From Zunongwangia pacifica (GTDB lineage: Bacteria; Bacteroidota; Bacteroidia; Flavobacteriales; Flavobacteriaceae), in NCBI RefSeq assembly GCF_023499215.1, contig NZ_JAKHSK010000020.1, positions 1 to 64,000 of the forward strand: a stretch of 64,000 bases of DNA. Reading direction: 5' to 3'. The notes beneath the pieces were generated by a model, which saw nothing but the letters and a program-made list of their open reading frames with translations, ran no database searches and was not told the origin of the DNA. Positions 41,771-49,998 of this stretch are shown here, piece after piece. Made by a program: the position numbers and the translations under genes. The first letter of the stretch is position 1; each line of letters starts with the position of its first letter.

Positions 41771-42229
41771 TTAAATACGTGTTGGTACCGTAAATCTTTG
41801 ATTATACTGCCTGCTTAGATATACAAAGTAATAATAGAGCAAATAATTTACCTCATATCCGTAATCGATCTGCGGATCATAGTTTATTTCCTGTACATAT
41901 AGGTTATTATTGTAGCGCATTGGTTGGCGAACTCTATTATTATAATCGTTCACCAAAATGCGGTTTTTATTTTCAAGGTAACTTTGGGAATAATATCCTT
42001 TGGGTCTTGCAATACTATTAATAAACAGGTTAAAACCGGGTTCAATGATAATGATTTCATATTCCAGACTATCATTTGCGATTCTAACCGTATCATTTTC
42101 GGTATTGGAATTTTTATGACCTTTACCACTATTTTTCGTTAATCCACAGCTGTAAACAAACAGCACCATTAAGACGATGTAAAGTATATTTTTCAAACGG
42201 ATAAATTTAGGTTGAAATTTATTTGCCAA
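41771..42229 (-). CDS. DUF6146-like lipoprotein
   Basis: A 152-residue protein with a lipoprotein signal (ILYIVLMVLFVYSCG, Cys near residue 28). The C-terminal domain has YEIIIIEPGFN, SIARPKGYYSQSYLENKNRI and IDYGYEVNYLLYYYFVY, the signature of DUF6146. It is presumably anchored in a membrane facing the periplasm. Function unknown. Confidence 0.82.
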   Translation of the reverse strand: MANKFQPKFIRLKNILYIVLMVLFVYSCGLTKNSGKGHKNSNTENDTVRIANDSLEYEIIIIEPGFNLFINSIARPKGYYSQSYLENKNRILVNDYNNRVRQPMRYNNNLYVQEINYDPQIDYGYEVNYLLYYYFVYLSRQYNQRFTVPTRI

Positions 42230-42280
42230 ATTTAGTCTCTAAACACGGACTTCATTTTGGCAATTTAGCTAAAAAGTAAA

Positions 42281-42892
42281 TTATTTACCACCGGTGTAGC
42301 CTTTTAAAATACTATCTTTTTTATTCTTTTTACCAATAACCATTGCTGAAGCTTCAGGAATAATATTTGGATTATTTTTTATATTGAAAATAGTATCAAA
42401 AAACGAATTGTTATATTTAGAAGAGCTTCCTAGGGCACTATCAATAAGATCCTCAATTTCGTCATTTTTAATATTTTCTTTCTTCTTTTGAATGCTTAAA
42501 ATAGCGATAACTACCGGAATACAAATTGTAGTTATTTCTTGTACGGCCGCTTTGTCGACATTTAAAGAATCACTTATAGTGTTGATAATGCTGTTAAAGT
42601 TCTCTCCTAAAATCATTTCACCATAATTACTACCACATTCTAAAAGATCTTCGGTTTCTTTATCTGAAAATACCCTCATAAATTTTGAAGGATTTGGAGC
42701 TTCTTCCAGCATTTCATTAAGAGACTCGGTATAACCTTCCTGAATTTTATTTTTAAAGTTTCCTAAAATTAAGGGAAGTACCATTCCTAAAACAGAAGAA
42801 ACATTGTTTAAAGGCACCCCCGTTTTACCGGAAGCTTTATTTATAAGTTCTTTCCCTAAATTGGTGTTTAGAATGTCTAATATTGAAGCCAT
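42281..42892 (-). CDS. DUF937 family protein
   Basis: A 203-residue soluble protein with the DUF937 opening (LDILNTNLGKELINKASG, then VLGMVLPLILGNF) and alpha-helical repeats. The C-terminal part has the segment DEIEDLIDSALGSSS, as in several DUF937 proteins. Function unknown. Confidence 0.82.
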   Translation of the reverse strand: MASILDILNTNLGKELINKASGKTGVPLNNVSSVLGMVLPLILGNFKNKIQEGYTESLNEMLEEAPNPSKFMRVFSDKETEDLLECGSNYGEMILGENFNSIINTISDSLNVDKAAVQEITTICIPVVIAILSIQKKKENIKNDEIEDLIDSALGSSSKYNNSFFDTIFNIKNNPNIIPEASAMVIGKKNKKDSILKGYTGGK

Positions 42893-43154
42893 AATGGTAA
42901 AAGTTTTATTGCTTTTAATAAGGGCAATTTTCTAAATTTTTGCATCTTTAAAAACCCGGTATCATTTTCGGAAGTTAATCAATAAAGATTGGTACTGCTG
43001 TTAAATCTTTATTATAATCTTTTATAGCCCATACCTTATAAAATTACAGTAAGTGCTTATGGTATATATTTTCTCTCCAATCCCTAATCACAAAAATGAA
43101 TTCTTTAAGATTGGGATTGGAAAGAAGTTTAGAAATACTTAAAATTTCAGGGAA

Positions 43155-44126
43155 TTATTTAAAGAAATCCATACCCGATTTGCCATGAAATTTAGCGATA
43201 ACTTCTTTGGCAATAAGCGCTGCAGATCGTTCTGTAGCCGTACCCGTTAGTCCGCCAATATGCGGAGTTAAGGAAATACGCTCGTTCATTAACAATTTTA
43301 TTGCCGGTGTAGGCTCGTTATCGTAAGTATCTAAACCGGCAAATTTCAATTTAGCATCCTCTAGAGCTTCAATTAGAGCTTCTTCATCGATCGCATTTCC
43401 GTTAGAGATGTTTACAATACCCCCATTCGGTTTCATTAAAGCGATTTCTTTAGCTCCAATAATTGGGTTTTTCTGCTCAGAAACACTTAAAGAAATGATA
43501 TCTGAATTTTCTAAAACCTGCTCTAAATTCACCGTTTTTAATCCAATTTCGACGTTTTGATCCTGAATTTTTAGTTGAAGTTTGGCACCAACTACATTAG
43601 GATCTGTAGCGATAACCTTCATCCCAAAACCTAAGGCGATTTTAGCTATTTCCTGACCAATTTTTCCAAAACCAATAATTCCTATCGTTTTTCCCTGAAG
43701 TTCGATTCCGCCAGAATAGAAGTTTCTTAGATCCTTAAAGTTCATATCGCCTTCCAGTGGCATATTTCGGTTAGAGTGATGTAAAAATCGGCTTCCACCA
43801 AGAATATGAGCAAAAACAAGTTCGGCTACAGATCTTGTTGCCGCAACAGGAGCGGTGATAAACTGAATCCCATTTTTCTCGGCTTCAGCAACAGAACTTA
43901 CTACCTGCTCGTTACCAATTACAGCGATAAATTTTAATTGTGGTGCACCTGTAATAACTTCATTTTCTATAAAGGTAGTACGAGTAATGATCCCTTCAAT
44001 GTTTTTGGCATTGATATATTCTTTTAGCTGAGATTGGGCAACTTTCACAGATAAAACATTAAACCCAGCTTCGGTTAATTGTGAAACTGCGGTTTGTGAA
44101 AGTCCATCGGTAACTAAAATATTCAT
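43155..44126 (-). CDS. D-2-hydroxyacid dehydrogenase, degenerate PGDH homologue
   Basis: A 323-residue protein of the short PGDH type without an ACT domain. The NAD-binding motif GFGKIG (152-157), SVAELVFAHILGGSRFLHHS and SNRNMPLEGD clearly place it in the phosphoglycerate dehydrogenase group, and it lies 19 bp after serC. The catalytic triad is damaged: Glu271 and His289 (TPHIGG) remain, but the Arg of the NxxRGxxxD motif is Asn242 (NISNGNAID), and the GVGMDNID substrate loop reads VIGNEQVVSS. It may be inactive or changed in substrate. Confidence 0.85.
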   Translation of the reverse strand: MNILVTDGLSQTAVSQLTEAGFNVLSVKVAQSQLKEYINAKNIEGIITRTTFIENEVITGAPQLKFIAVIGNEQVVSSVAEAEKNGIQFITAPVAATRSVAELVFAHILGGSRFLHHSNRNMPLEGDMNFKDLRNFYSGGIELQGKTIGIIGFGKIGQEIAKIALGFGMKVIATDPNVVGAKLQLKIQDQNVEIGLKTVNLEQVLENSDIISLSVSEQKNPIIGAKEIALMKPNGGIVNISNGNAIDEEALIEALEDAKLKFAGLDTYDNEPTPAIKLLMNERISLTPHIGGLTGTATERSAALIAKEVIAKFHGKSGMDFFK

Positions 44127-44145
44127 TTAATTTTATTTTTCTTAA

Positions 44146-45210
44146 TTATGAAATCTTTTCGAAATGCTGCATTACATCTACCAGTACCTGCACACTCTCT
44201 ATAGGCATCGCATTGTACATAGAAGCTCGATAACCTCCCACACTTCTATGGCCGTTAATTCCGTTAATATTGGCTTCTTTCCATAGCTTATCGAAAGTAG
44301 CTTTATCAGCTCCTTCAGCAAGATTAAAAGTAGGGTTCATGATCGAGCGGTCTTCTTTTTCAGCGAAACCTTTAAATAGTGGATTGCGATCTATTTCAGC
44401 ATAAAGCAATTCCGCTTTTTTATTGTTTTTATCTTCGATTCCTGCAATTCCACCTAAATTCTTAAGCCATTGTAAATTCAGTAAAGAAGTGTAAATAGAA
44501 AATACAGATGGGGTGTTAAACATACTGTCTTTATCGATATGCACCTGGTAATTCATCATCGATGGAATTTGGCGCTTTACTTTTCCCAAAATATCTTCTT
44601 TAACCACAGCGAGTGTTACACCAGCTGGTCCCATGTTTTTTTGCGCACCGGCGTAGATCAAATCAAACTGACTAAAATCCATCGTTCTGGATAAAATATC
44701 ACTACTCATATCACAAACCAGTGGCACTTCGGTTTTAGGGAAAGACTTCATCTGTGTTCCGTAAATAGTGTTGTTACTGGTACAGTGAAAATAATCTGCA
44801 TCGGTAGGGATGCTGTATTCTTTTGGGATATAATTAAAGTTTTTGTCTTTAGAAGAGGCAACTTCAACCACTTCACCAAACAATTTTGCTTCTTTAATTG
44901 CTTTACTGCTCCAGGTACCGGTATTGGTATATGCCGCTTTTTTGTCAAGTAAATTATAGGCAACCATTAAAAACTGCATGCTGGCACCGCCATGTAAAAA
45001 TAAGGCCTGATATCCTTTATTCTGAAGTCCTAAAAGCTCTAAAATCAAAGCGCGAGCCTCTTCGATTACCGAAACAAAAGCCTCACTACGATGCGAAATC
45101 TCAAGAATTGAAAGTCCGCTGTTATTAAAATCCAATACTGCTGCAGAAGCTTTTTCAAAAACTTCCTGTGGCAAAATGCAGGGTCCTGCGCTAAAATTAT
45201 GTTTTTTCAT
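44146..45210 (-). CDS. serC: Phosphoserine aminotransferase
   Basis: A 354-residue PLP enzyme of serine synthesis. It begins KHNFSAGPCILPQEVFEKA and has HGGASMQF for phosphate/PLP binding, the PLP-binding Lys in DLIYAGAQKNMGPAGV and the C-terminal GHRSVGGYRASMYNA. It lies upstream of the PGDH homologue with 19 bp spacing and downstream of the acyl-CoA reductase-like gene. Confidence 0.96.
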   Translation of the reverse strand: MKKHNFSAGPCILPQEVFEKASAAVLDFNNSGLSILEISHRSEAFVSVIEEARALILELLGLQNKGYQALFLHGGASMQFLMVAYNLLDKKAAYTNTGTWSSKAIKEAKLFGEVVEVASSKDKNFNYIPKEYSIPTDADYFHCTSNNTIYGTQMKSFPKTEVPLVCDMSSDILSRTMDFSQFDLIYAGAQKNMGPAGVTLAVVKEDILGKVKRQIPSMMNYQVHIDKDSMFNTPSVFSIYTSLLNLQWLKNLGGIAGIEDKNNKKAELLYAEIDRNPLFKGFAEKEDRSIMNPTFNLAEGADKATFDKLWKEANINGINGHRSVGGYRASMYNAMPIESVQVLVDVMQHFEKIS

Positions 45211-45306
45211 ACGGTATTTAGATTGAGCTCTATTTGTGAGCTTTTCTTTGCTGTAGGTCGTAAATTCTGAATTTACTTTTCAAAATTTGTGGAAACAGCG
45301 AAGAAT

Positions 45307-46377
45307 TTATTGGTTTAAGTTGATTAAAAATTGGATGGTATCTACACCATCGGCATAATCCCAAAGTTTTGGATGCTGAGTTTCGCCAAATTTCACTTCA
45401 TTTTTTGCAGAAGCTTCTTTTCGTACCACACATTGTAATTGTTCCCCTTTTTCTTCTAGTTGTTGTTGAAGCGCTGCTTCATCTTCATAAAACTCATAAA
45501 AAAGTACTGAAATTGGTGAGCCAAAGCCTTTATCTTCTTTTAGCATTAAAAAACCGTTATCCAGAATATTAAATTCGCTCATTAGATAAACGGCTTTATT
45601 ATAATCGTAGTTATTGGCGTATTTATTTTGATTAATAATATCGTTCCAATGATAAATCCCTTTATAGAAATGGTCAAAATCGTAATTTTTAGGCAGGAAT
45701 AATTTCGATACGTTTCGGCAACCAAGTCCGTAATATCTAAAAATATCTTCAGCCAGCGCCTTCAATTCGTTTTCGGTTTCATCTCCACGAATAATGGCGA
45801 CCGAGTTTCGGTTTTTACGAATAATATTCGGTTTATTTTTAAAGTAATATTCAAAATAACGTGCTGTGTTGTTGCTACCGGTAGCAATTACGGCATCAAA
45901 ATTTTCTAATCGGTCCTGAGTGAACGTGATTTTAGATTCGAATTCACTATTTAATTTTGCTAAATAATTACATAAAACCGGTAAAAGCTGCTTGTCGTTA
46001 TCTGAAGGTTTTATAAGAACATTATTTCCAGACATTAAAACACTCAAAAAATCATGAAAACCAACCAGCGGAATATTTCCGGCCATGATAATCGCAATGG
46101 TTTTTGGGTTGATATCGTCTTTAATATTATATGGCTTTAGCCAGGCTTCTAGATTAGCCGTAGTTAAAGCCTCGCTCCATTGCTTTAAAGCGAATAAGAC
46201 ATTGTCTTTGGTAAACCAGCCATTATAATGTACCGCGGAATTGATTTTGTATTCCAGCTCGTCGAAGTATTTTTTATCGATTTCTGAAAGATTCAGCGCT
46301 GAATTGCTTTCAGCATTAAAATTCTTAAGAAAATCGCCTAATTTTGAAAAATATGAAATACGTTCTTTTATTGTCAT
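45307..46377 (-). CDS. Acyl-CoA reductase (LuxC-like)
   Basis: A 356-residue protein of the aldehyde dehydrogenase superfamily, LuxC-like branch. The motif PKTIAIIMAGNIPLVGFHDF and LSGNNVLIKPSDN-type stretch (VLMSGNNVLIKPSD) are characteristic, followed by DAVIATGSNNTARYFEYYF. The catalytic Cys is in FRYYGLGCRNVSKLFLP. It would reduce fatty acyl-CoA to aldehyde, though such proteins in Bacteroidetes are seldom characterised. It is divergent from a ferredoxin gene. Confidence 0.85.
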   Translation of the reverse strand: MTIKERISYFSKLGDFLKNFNAESNSALNLSEIDKKYFDELEYKINSAVHYNGWFTKDNVLFALKQWSEALTTANLEAWLKPYNIKDDINPKTIAIIMAGNIPLVGFHDFLSVLMSGNNVLIKPSDNDKQLLPVLCNYLAKLNSEFESKITFTQDRLENFDAVIATGSNNTARYFEYYFKNKPNIIRKNRNSVAIIRGDETENELKALAEDIFRYYGLGCRNVSKLFLPKNYDFDHFYKGIYHWNDIINQNKYANNYDYNKAVYLMSEFNILDNGFLMLKEDKGFGSPISVLFYEFYEDEAALQQQLEEKGEQLQCVVRKEASAKNEVKFGETQHPKLWDYADGVDTIQFLINLNQ

Positions 46378-46519
46378 TCCTAATTTGGTTATGAAAAGCC
46401 TTCACGTTAAATTTGTAACGGCGAAATTAAAACTTCCTAACTGGAAAAACTATAAAATTTCCTAAAACTGGAAGTAAAAGAGAAGAATCGCGTTATTTTT
46501 ATAAATTAAAAAAACAGCT

Positions 46520-46867
46520 ATGGCAATCATTATAACAGATGAATGTATAAACTGCGGCGCTTGCGAACCGGAATGCCCAAATACAGCAATTTATGAAGGA
46601 GCTGATGACTGGCGTTATGCAGATGGTACAGCACTTTCTGGAGACATCGTATTACCATCGGGAACCGAAGCTAATGCTGACGAAGCCCAGGAGCCGGTAA
46701 GTGACGAATATTATTATATCGTGCCAGATAAGTGTACAGAGTGTAAAGGTTTTCACGAAGAACCACAATGTGCGGCAGTATGCCCGGTAGATTGTTGCGT
46801 GCCAGATGACGATCACGTAGAAAGTGAAGAAACACTGCTTGCAAAGCAAAAGTTTATGCACGAATAA
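46520..46867 (+). CDS. 4Fe-4S dicluster ferredoxin
   Basis: A 115-residue electron carrier with two cluster motifs: [17 protein letters not shown] (residues about 9-25), and [20 protein letters not shown], an insertion-containing CxxCxnCxxxC form as in YfhL/Fdx ferredoxins. It is divergent from the acyl-CoA reductase gene and followed by its own terminator. Redox partners are unknown. Confidence 0.95.
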   Translation: MAIIITDECINCGACEPECPNTAIYEGADDWRYADGTALSGDIVLPSGTEANADEAQEPVSDEYYYIVPDKCTECKGFHEEPQCAAVCPVDCCVPDDDHVESEETLLAKQKFMHE

Positions 46868-46929
46868 TCGAAAAAATAATCCATTATCGAGGGATAATTC
46901 ACCAAGATTTTTGATTTTTGAAAATATAA

Positions 46930-46958
46930 GAGTCCGTTTGAAAAAACGGACTTTTTTT
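46930..46958 (+). terminator. Terminator after ferredoxin
   Basis: AGTCCGTTT and AAACGGACT form a perfect 9-bp stem with a 4-nt loop, followed by seven T. Confidence 0.9.
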
Positions 46959-47018
46959 ATTGGCACCGCCAAAGGGTATAATACCCCGAGGCTTGCCTCG
47001 AAATTAAAAATTTGTTTT

Positions 47019-47055
47019 CAACGAATGCCTTGTGGACTTGTCCCGAGGTACTTTA
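47019..47055. repeat. Second dispersed motif, copy 2
   Basis: CGAATGCCTTGTGGACTTGT followed by CCCGAGGTACTTTACGA resembles 18808-18844. It reaches the stop codon of the AraC gene (47053), so the repeat may supply the C-terminus of that protein. The hairpin CCGAGGCTTGCCTCG lies at 46986-47000. Confidence 0.4.
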
Positions 47056-47931
47056 CGAGAGATGCACTCGCAGTTCATTCCTATATTTAGAAGGTGATTT
47101 ACCAGTAAATTTTTTAAATTGCTTGTTAAAATGGCTGAAGTTATTAAAGCCACATTCAAAACAAATATCGGTAATACTCATTTGTTCTTCGTGTAAAAGC
47201 TTCGCGGCGTGGGTAAGGCGATACTCATTTACAAACTGTGTAAATGTTTTACCGGTTATTTTTTTAAAGAATCGGCAAAAAGCAGGGACCGTCATGCTAG
47301 TAAGCTCAGCAACTTCTTCTAAAGTAATCGATCTTTTAAACTCTTCTTTTACAAAATTAAAGATCTGGTTAATACGGTTGTTATCCTGTAGCTCTGTTTC
47401 TAAAATAAAACCCTGGGCATTTAGAATGGTATAATTTCTGGCTTCTTCCAGATGCTTAAAAATTTCGAGCAAGGCGACCAGTCGTCCAAAGGGAGTTCGA
47501 TGTTTAAGTTCTTCTATTTTTTCCCCTATATATCTTTTATCCTCACCATGAAAAACAATTCCTTTTTTGGCGGTTTCCAAAAGGGTAACAATATTTTTGG
47601 TTTCAGGGATATTAAAAAAGGTCTTTCCCAAAAAATCTGGATGGATTTGGATAACTGTTTCCCTTTCGTATCGATTTAATGTACTGGTAAAACCGCAATG
47701 GGGTAAATTAGAACCAATAAGGATAAGATCACCCTGGCGATAATAGGAAACATGACTCCCAATTTGTCTTTTTCCCGACCCGCTACTTATATACACCAGT
47801 TCTATTTCTGGATGATAATGCCAAAAATTGTTGTTTTTATTGGGGCTTGAATAATCGAACGTCTGGTATCTAAACGAACTACCAAATTGAGGTTCAACCT
47901 TTTCGAAGACTGCTTTTTGTGATTTTATCAT
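47053..47931 (-). CDS. AraC family regulator with cupin domain
   Basis: A 292-residue regulator. The N-terminal cupin (about 20-140) contains NNNFWHYHPEIELVYISSGS and GDLILIGSNLPHCG. The C-terminal AraC domain carries TLEEVAELTSMTVPAFCRFF and ITDICFECGFNNFSHFNKQF. The conserved HYHPEIEL and LPH residues suggest metal- or sugar-binding as in carbohydrate-responsive members. A sugar-related role is possible because the arabinose locus begins 1 kb away, but no direct link is seen. Confidence 0.9.
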   Translation of the reverse strand: MIKSQKAVFEKVEPQFGSSFRYQTFDYSSPNKNNNFWHYHPEIELVYISSGSGKRQIGSHVSYYRQGDLILIGSNLPHCGFTSTLNRYERETVIQIHPDFLGKTFFNIPETKNIVTLLETAKKGIVFHGEDKRYIGEKIEELKHRTPFGRLVALLEIFKHLEEARNYTILNAQGFILETELQDNNRINQIFNFVKEEFKRSITLEEVAELTSMTVPAFCRFFKKITGKTFTQFVNEYRLTHAAKLLHEEQMSITDICFECGFNNFSHFNKQFKKFTGKSPSKYRNELRVHLS

Positions 47932-48101
47932 ATCGATAACGTTTTAGCCGAAATAAAGCTTCAAATTACAAACATTTCATTATGTTGAAAATTAACCTAA
48001 AAATGTTCTAAGTACAAAATTAACCATTTACGATAATATTTTCGGTTAAAATAGCACATATTTTAGTATATTCTCTATTAATCTTCGCTCATGTTTCGCT
48101 C

Positions 48102-48109
48102 TATATTTG
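48102..48109 (+). promoter_or_regulatory. -7 box upstream of the secreted protein gene
   Basis: TATATTTG, a TAnnTTTG match, 40 bp before the ATG at 48150. Confidence 0.55.
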
Positions 48110-48149
48110 TTGACGGATAATTAGTAATTTAACAAAAACACCGAAGATC

Positions 48150-48725
48150 ATGAAAAATCTATTTAGAACAGTAGTTTTGGTTTTAGCATTAGGATTAGTA
48201 AACACGCTAAGTGCTAAGGATATAGAAGTAAAAGTGAAAGAAGAGAAATTAATGGTAGCACTAGATAATACTCAGGAAGGTTCTACTTTAATTTTAACAG
48301 ATATGAATGGAGAGGTTCTTTTTAAAGATACTTTAATGGAGACTTCTTATAAAAAAGCTTTAGATCTTCATAGCATCCCAAAAGGAACCTATTTTTTAAA
48401 TTTTGAAAAAGAAGATAGTATTGTAACTACCGTTATTAATAAGAATACAGACGGAGTAACCGTAAATAAAGCATCTTCAAAAATCTTTTTTAAGCCTTTT
48501 TACAAGACTTTAGAAGATAAAGTAATGGTTTCTTTTACCAATCCAGGTTACGAAGATGCAACTTTTAGAGTTTACGATGCAGAAGGTAATTTAATGACTT
48601 CTTCTACAAATAATGATCTTGTAGTAAAGAAAACTTTTGATTTCTCTGAGGTTCCAGCAGGAAAATACATCATCTCTTTAAGAGTAGGAGACCGTACAAT
48701 TACAAAAACCATTACTTTAGGATAA
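48150..48725 (+). CDS. Secreted two-repeat protein of unknown function
   Basis: A 191-residue protein with signal peptide (MKNLFRTVVLVLALGLVNTL, cleavage near LSA|KD). The mature part has two related beta-rich units, each with a GxxL and PxGxYxxxF/L pattern: DLHSIPKGTYFLNFEKEDSI and DFSEVPAGKYIISLRVGDRT. These resemble the sorting-domain-like modules of secreted Bacteroidetes proteins. No enzyme motif is seen. It is monocistronic with a good terminator. Confidence 0.78.
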   Translation: MKNLFRTVVLVLALGLVNTLSAKDIEVKVKEEKLMVALDNTQEGSTLILTDMNGEVLFKDTLMETSYKKALDLHSIPKGTYFLNFEKEDSIVTTVINKNTDGVTVNKASSKIFFKPFYKTLEDKVMVSFTNPGYEDATFRVYDAEGNLMTSSTNNDLVVKKTFDFSEVPAGKYIISLRVGDRTITKTITLG

Positions 48726-48767
48726 GAAAGACAAAAAAACTTGATATCCCCCTTAACAGGTTTTAAT

Positions 48768-48804
48768 AAAAAAGCCGGCTAATTTAAATTAGTCGGCTTT
48801 TTTT
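48768..48804 (+). terminator. Terminator after the secreted protein gene
   Basis: A long, nearly self-complementary stem: GCCGGCTAATTT pairs with AAATTAGTCGGC (one G-T pair), flanked by A- and T-tracts. Confidence 0.87.
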
Positions 48805-48892
48805 ATAATGTTTCGGTTATCCCGTTTTTGTAATAATTGTGATTTGGCAGTTTAGGCGATAGCAATCATTTATTTTGAAGCAAGGCTTTTAA

Positions 48893-49582
48893 TTATAATT
48901 TAAATGAAAAACCATCATCGGTTTTACGCTTATATTTTTCCTGATCGAATTTGTAGAGAAAACTTCCCTTTCTGGAAGAACTCATGTCCTTTTGATCCAA
49001 TTTCACCAAAATATCCAGCGAGTTGATTTTATTAATAAAATTACGCTTATCTAATTCTTCCCCTAAAATCGCTTCGTATAACTTTTGGAGTTGTCTCATG
49101 GTGAATTTCTCCGGAAGTAATTCAAACCCAATAGGGCCGTTTGAAGCACGGTAACGTAATCTGCTAATAGCATGTTTTACCATTTTACCGTGATCAAAAA
49201 TTAGGGAAGGAGCTTCAGATAAAGTAAACCATTTGGCAGAATAATTTTCGGTTAACTCAGTATTATGCTCGGCAATATTGATTAAAGCAAAATAAGATAC
49301 CGATAAGGTTCTTTCCACCGGATCTCGATCTACTTTACTAAAATTATACAGTTGCTCTAAATATACATTATTGATCCCGGTTAGGTGATGTAAGATTCTA
49401 TTGGCAGCCTGATCCAGATTTTCATCCTTTTTAAGAAAGCCTCCCATAAGTGACCATTTGCCACGTTCAGGTTTAAAATCTCTTTTAATAAGTAAAATTT
49501 TAAGTTCTTCTTCATCGAAACCAAAAATGATACAGTCTACAGCAAGTAGCACTTTATCTTCAGAACTATAACTATGAATCAT
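48893..49582 (-). CDS. araR: Nudix-family transcriptional regulator of arabinose use (AraR-like)
   Basis: This 229-residue protein has an N-terminal Nudix fold (about 10-140) and a C-terminal winged helix (about 150-225, with FTMRQLQKLYEAILGEELDK). The Nudix box reads GGFLKKDENLDQAANRILHH, so the REUxEExGU glutamates are missing and pyrophosphohydrolase activity is unlikely. This architecture matches the NrtR-like regulators and the AraR of Bacteroides thetaiotaomicron. It is divergent from the GH51 gene and next to the arabinose operon, and is probably an L-arabinose-released repressor acting at 49799-49819 and 56390-56410. The symbol is tentative. Confidence 0.75.
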   Translation of the reverse strand: MIHSYSSEDKVLLAVDCIIFGFDEEELKILLIKRDFKPERGKWSLMGGFLKKDENLDQAANRILHHLTGINNVYLEQLYNFSKVDRDPVERTLSVSYFALINIAEHNTELTENYSAKWFTLSEAPSLIFDHGKMVKHAISRLRYRASNGPIGFELLPEKFTMRQLQKLYEAILGEELDKRNFINKINSLDILVKLDQKDMSSSRKGSFLYKFDQEKYKRKTDDGFSFKL

Positions 49583-49765
49583 AGATAGGATTTAAAATGG
49601 CAATTTAGGATAATTTAAAAGTAAATCATAATGGTAATCGACTTCGAAAGTAATAGAAAAATTTAAAAAAATACTAGAAAACCATGTTCCAGCTCCTATA
49701 ACCAAGGGTAAAATTACGAGATTCATTTATTTGATTATGGATAGTTAAAAATATCTAAAAAAATA

Positions 49766-49798
49766 TTTGCTTTTTTAAGCAAACTTTAATTAAATTTG
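49766..49798 (+). promoter_or_regulatory. Promoter of the first GH51 gene
   Basis: TTTG (49766-49769), 21 bp spacing and TAAATTTG (49791-49798) match the Bacteroidetes TTTG/TAnnTTTG promoter well. The leader to the ATG would be about 190 nt. Confidence 0.65.
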
Positions 49799-49819
49799 GA
49801 AATGTGATATTTACACTTA
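49799..49819. promoter_or_regulatory. Candidate AraR operator at the GH51 promoter
   Basis: GAAATGT-N7-ACACTTA. It matches the right half of the araB-proximal palindrome exactly and 5 of 7 bases on the left. It starts one base after the -7 box, so binding would block transcription start. Confidence 0.6.
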
Positions 49820-49998
49820 TAATGATTAAAGTTGTTTTCTTTAGATTTAAAACAAAAGAATGGAAATTTTCAAATAACCCCGAAAACCTTTTCGGGTGAT
49901 TTGATCATTTAGTAGCATTCAGGTTAAATTTTAAGCTAAATAAAATTCATAATTCATTAAAGTCAAATTCAGCAAATTTATAACTCGAATCAAATACT

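Noticed and set aside
48893-49582. Active Nudix pyrophosphohydrolase
   Set aside because: The Nudix box lacks the catalytic glutamates and a C-terminal winged helix is present; regulator is the better reading.
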